Position numbers and translations under genes: made by a program | Shown: positions 59,964 through 64,000 of the stretch, one piece after another | How positions within the stretch are numbered: the first letter of the stretch is position 1 | How the letters are laid out: each line of letters starts with the position of its first letter | The notes under the pieces: model-generated | The model's input: only the letters and a program-made list of their open reading frames with translations | Databases searched by the model: none | What the model was told of the DNA's origin: nothing | DNA from: Pristionchus mayeri | Taxonomy: Eukaryota; Nematoda; Chromadorea; Rhabditida; Neodiplogasteridae | NCBI GenBank assembly: GCA_036245805.1 | Contig: BTRK01000003.1 | Coordinates: forward strand, 31,947,215 to 32,011,214 | Length of the DNA: 64,000 nt | Reading direction: 5' to 3'

Positions 59964-61209
59964 TTGGAGTGTCCGGAAAGTTCGTATAATTTTTTGTTTT
60001 TATTTTTTATTCAATGCTTTACAATTCTTAGTGACCAATGTATGCCCCCTTCTTTCTCACTACCTCCCTCCAGCGATTGGGCAGGGTCTCGATTCCTCTC
60101 TTCCAGAATGAGGGTTTCTTCGAGACCGCCCAGTTCACGAAAGCCCTCACAACTTCATCTCGATTCTTGAACTTCTTTCCTTTGCAGAAGTCAGAGAGAG
60201 AGAGAGCGGAAGCAGTGGTAGTCGCATGGGGAGAGATCCGGGGAATACGGTGGATGGGGAATCCTCTCGATCTTCAGCTCGTCCATTTTCTTCTGGGTCA
60301 TCTCCGCTCGATGTGGGCGAGCATTGTCCATCAGAAGAAGAATTTTGCCCTGGTTCAGGAGTCTGGGAGGGACTCTGATCGCGACATCTTCCAGTTGTTC
60401 AGAGAAGAGGTCGGCATTGATGCTGGTGCCAGGGGCGAGGATCTCCCAGTAGATGGGACCGAGCACTGAGAAGAAGAAGCAGAGGAGTTCCTTCTTTCCG
60501 TGCTCTTCCTTCTTCGGGACGGGCGTGGGCTTCTCATCTGCATCCACCCATTGCAGTCTCCTCACAGGGTTATCGTACGTGATCCACTTCTCATCTGTAG
60601 CGATGATGGAATTGACCCATCGAAGATTGGATCTACGATGGAGTAATTCCCGACAGACTTGAACACGATTTTTCAGCTGTTCGGGGGAGAGGGCATGGGG
60701 AATCACTTGTGGGAGTTTCGGCTTCTTCCCAGATCGATGGAGGATATCGGAAACCGTTGATCTGGGAGTACCAGTATCCTTCTTCAACTCACGCACACTG
60801 GCCATGGGCTTGCGCTTCGGTGTGCGGAGAACGAGAGGCTGATCGAGAGAGGGAGGGCGTCCAGAGCGGGGTTGATCATCGAGACCAAACTCCCCTTTCT
60901 TGAAGCGGGAGAACCACTTATAGCAGAAGGGTATGGAGAGAGCGTCAGCTCCTTCCGACTAAGCCAGGGCAAAGTGGGCCTCCTTCACGGATCGGCCAAG
61001 ACGGTAGTAATGAAGTAAAACTGCTCGGAGGTAGAGATGGGAGTCCATCGCAAGAATTAATGTAGCAACTAGGAGACTGATTAATTCCTCTCACTACTCA
61101 ACGTCAGAATGATGCAATGCATTTTTGACAAACAGATTGCGCAATCACTGCATTTGATCGCGAACTGACATTTTTCCGAAGCATTATACGAACTTTCCGG
61201 ACACCCCAA
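59964..61209 (-). mobile_element. Mariner (DD34D) transposon, 1246 bp, inactive
   Basis: Inverted ends TTGGRGTGTCCGGAAAGTTC are bounded by TA at 59962-59963 and 61210-61211. It contains one transposase gene with two lesions. Confidence 0.92.
60028..61048 (-). pseudogene. Mariner transposase with a nonsense and a frameshift mutation
   Basis: Starting from ATG at 61048, the frame has an N-terminal helix-turn-helix half interrupted by TAG at 60959-60961. It then continues through the GRPPS region, ATDEKWITYDN, LLMDNARPH and SPDLSPCDYHCF (34 residues between the last two Asp). A CT-dinucleotide run (60193-60206) shifts the frame after FRSLS. In the next frame the expected C-terminus continues to KKGAYIGH and a stop at 60028-60030. 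Total length of about 340 codons is normal for mariner. Confidence 0.92.
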
Positions 61210-61454
61210 TATTTACTGCAGATTAATGCAGATCATTGAATGACCTAAATACCACCACCCTTCCCCCATCTCGCTGTGATCGAGCCCGAAGACAAACCTG
61301 CTCTTCCCTATTCTTTTCTCAACGGCTATTAATGCTGTCGGTGATAAATATTAAAGATTAAAGATTAAATCTGACGAGTTTTCATAGCCACGCAGTTAAC
61401 GGGATTGCACATGCTATACATGATATTTTCCTGTGCTTTCGAGGATTAAATGGC
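61210..61454 (+). other. No gene seen
   Basis: Short intergenic stretch after the mariner element without supported features. Confidence 0.35.
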
Positions 61455-61508
61455 GCCGCGTGCGGAAGTCTGAGAGATCTCGCCCCCTCTCAAGAGACCA
61501 CCAACATG
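61455..61508 (+). pseudogene. Partial copy of zinc-finger-gene exon 21
   Basis: GAGATCTCGCCCCCTCTCAA and GAGACCACCAACATGTGAGTG match the IPPPLKRPKMML end of exon 21 and its donor region. Confidence 0.7.
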
Positions 61509-62610
61509 TGAGTGTTTTACTTAGCATTAGCAATGAACATGTAACTGTCTTCCACTTCCGTCTTTCGCTCACATATCGATATTTATGAAACAGAAATTAA
61601 ATGCGGTAGTTTTCCGGCTGATATGAAAATTTCGTTGTAATCTTCAAACATTCCCAGAATAATTTATTTTACTGCGTTGAGTGCGTTACTAAAATTAAAC
61701 ATAGAAATTTCAAGCCGGGTGTGCTGCAGCTACTGCATATAATAGATGGAGGATGTGGAGGATGTGATTGTTGCAAATTCAAATTTGGACTCGGTAAAAA
61801 TGAGCCGGTATTGTGTTTTCGGATTGCTGCGGCAGGAAAAATTTATATGCATTGATGGTAGAAAGACAAGAACAGGATAACTGCCATTGACTACTCGACT
61901 CTTTTTCGCGTAATTCGTGAAACCTAAAAGAGCATGCGTTGATCCGAGCCGCCTGCTCGTAATGCAAGCATTTATTCACATTCATTTCTCCCCGCCTATT
62001 CTATCCGAGTTCGTAAATCAATTTTAAGAAGGAATTTTAGAATTTACAGAGGAATCACAGAAGGCGGCCCGAGGGTCGCCATTTTCTATGGATGTTTTTT
62101 TTCTATGGATGTTTTCGGAGTCAAAGGTAGATTATAGTTAAATTTTATGTTTGCCAATCATTCAACGATGAAAGTTTGGGCCATAGTGACATCAACTCAT
62201 GATATTTAGTAATGATAATGCAAATGTGAGTGAGAGGGCTTCAAACGACACGCATTAGTTATTATTTCATCATAGTTCATTGATGCGACACGTTCACAGC
62301 TTTGAATTATCACACTGTGAGGCATGAACGATAACGGACAACGACGATAATGAACCATATGAATCACTATATTTTCGCGTAAGTCCGAGGTGCTTCTCCT
62401 ACGAGCAGCGTCAGCAGAAGAGCCACCTGAAGGCTTCGTTTTCGCATCCATATTTACATGCCCTAATTCCGATCCCCAGCATGTGTGTTTTGTTAGGTTA
62501 TTAACCGAAGAGACACCTAGTGAGATTGGTTGGATAAAAATGATAGTTTTTAAGTAACACTAGTGAAACAAAAAGTGTTAATAATTATGAAAAACAATTT
62601 TCCTTTTCAG

Positions 62611-62725
62611 CGCCGTGCCAATACGGTAACCTCTTCGGTCAGCGACTTCCCTTCTGTTCCTCTCCTTCGAATGCAACACGTGCAGCAGCCAATGAGGAGG
62701 CAGCTGCTGCTAATTGCGACTCACG
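62611..62725 (+). pseudogene. Copy of zinc-finger-gene exon 14
   Basis: After a TTTTCAG acceptor (62604-62610) the sequence follows exon 14 throughout: the ACGGTAACC region, CCTTCGAATGCAACACGTGC, and a shortened, mutated alanine-coding run. Confidence 0.75.
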
Positions 62726-63394
62726 TGAATAGAGCAAATCTTGCGAGTGTGATTCTTTAGTTTTGGACCGATGGGATGTGTAACTAATTGATGCGACAAT
62801 GATCGCTTATGTTTATATTGAAGTTGAAACTCGTGATTAGAGATGATAAAGGAGCAATTTTGCGATTTTTCGAAAACTTTGAGCGGTCGTATCTTAAAAC
62901 CAAGGCGGGAAACCATAGGAAGAGTTTCTTCTAATCGATCCGAAATCTATTCGTGGTCATTTTCCTGCTTTGGGCGGGCAAAAATACATACATTTTTCCT
63001 TAATATTCAAAAACTCTTCCGCAAGACTGAGCTTTTTTCCGAAATTTTTAGATTATCTTTTCTAGTATGCAAATGAGATGTGGTAATCCTACAAAATACA
63101 ATTCTAAAGAAGTGTTCAGGTCACTTTAATACAATCTTCCTCTAAGCAATCAACTTTAGCTATTCTTGGCAACTCTTCAGTTAGATATATGATTCTCCGA
63201 ACTCTTCCTTTATCATCTCTACTCGTGATTACCGGTGGTCTCAATCGGGGACGGTAATTTTTTTTTATATTTTACCTTGGCACTCAAGGTTCCATTATCA
63301 TCTATCTTGCGCACACTGTGAAGCACATAGTCAACTTTATTTATAAAAAGTTCTGTCTCTTCGTTCAGTTTAAATTAAAATATTATTTCAGCTC
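62726..63394. other. No gene seen
   Basis: AT-rich DNA with only short open frames. Confidence 0.35.
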
Positions 63395-63510
63395 TTCATA
63401 TTCTGATTTCTCGTGCAGCATCGACTTCACTCTATCGTGGATGGATCCGCAGCCATCTTCTGCATTTGATCTCTCAATGCATTTGACTGCAGCATGCTGC
63501 AGAGGAAGGG
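63395..63510 (+). pseudogene. Decayed fragment resembling zinc-finger-gene exon 13
   Basis: GATCCGCAGCCATCTTCTGC, CTCTCAATGCATTTGACTGCA and CTGCAGAGGAAGGGGGG follow exon 13 order (GSASIL...PLNGFG...RKEGGG) with many changes. An HGKGGGG-type G run ends it. Confidence 0.5.
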
Positions 63511-64000
63511 GGGGGGGTAGGAGCGCAGCACGAGTGAACAGGTGAGTAGAGTGAGATTGAACTATGACGAAGCTTACGACCCATTGGTGGGATAGGAATG
63601 GATGGGGCGCAGAAATTATATTGTTTTTAGAAGAACCTCCCCCGAAGTCACTGGCTTTGCTTGAACTTCTCGCATTTCGAAGTACTGATGCAAATTAAAT
63701 GGGCCTGTTCTGCTAATATATTCGAGTTCGATTGATAATTGCTTGTTTACAAATTTGATTTATTTAATTATTCATAATGTATCATAATTTGCTCGGCTAT
63801 AAATAAATGCTACAACTGAATCAACTAGATTTATTGACTTTACTTGAGCCTGTCGCATTTCAAGTATCAATGAAACGTAAATTGACCTGTGTCGCTCAAA
63901 TATGCTTGTTCGATTGAAAATTATTTGCTTTCAGTGCCTCAAATTATTCATTTGGCGAATTTCAACTCCCGAAAAAAATTCAACTATGAAGTTGGTGTTA
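63511..64000. other. No gene seen
   Basis: AT-rich end of the window without supported features. Confidence 0.35.

Overview
The window is eukaryotic and reads as a rhabditid nematode genome. Protein-coding exons are short (30-160 bp), introns are GT-AG with TTTCAG-type acceptors, start codons sit just behind acceptor-like sites (trans-splicing style), and the DNA is full of nematode-type palindromic transposons, TACGGTAG/TACTGTAG words and poly-G/poly-C tracts. There is a 500-base N gap at 32710-33209. Genus and species cannot be decided from the sequence alone.

Four host genes can be built with every splice phase consistent. (1) A 29-exon, 836-residue protein with six C2H2-like zinc fingers (+, 34996-48196). 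(2) A 12-exon galactose-1-phosphate uridylyltransferase, GALT, 353 residues (+, 50850-53930). (3, 4) Two small lysine/glutamate-rich genes on the minus strand (10062-10806 and 29440-30588). These two share their first and last exons and flanking DNA but have entirely different middle exons.

Layout: 0-31 kb is a transposon-rich arm holding many decayed copies of single exons, with their introns, of the zinc-finger gene, nearly all on the minus strand. These lie around palindromic elements at 1.2-1.5, 2.0-3.1, 5.5-9.2, 12.9-14.2, 15.6-18.3 and 21.0-22.2 kb. A segmental duplication links 9.2-11.0 kb with 28.4-30.8 kb. A truncated retrotransposon gag (24.9-28.4 kb, minus) carries a hairpin MITE, and a Penelope-like element with a GIY-YIG nuclease lies at its truncated end. 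31-34.9 kb is simple-sequence-rich, with no gene seen. 35-48 kb is the zinc-finger gene, with an intact maT (DD37D) transposon in intron 15. 49.4-50.8 kb is a TTAA-flanked palindrome abutting GALT. 54.2-63.5 kb holds plus-strand decayed copies of zinc-finger-gene exons, split by a 2.4-kb terminal-inverted-repeat element, a tRNA-derived SINE and a decayed mariner (DD34D).

The main theme is one active zinc-finger gene surrounded on both sides by fragments of itself, with mobile elements inserted into them. Because the DNA is duplicated, several insertions have an empty site elsewhere in the window, which fixes their ends and target duplications to the base.
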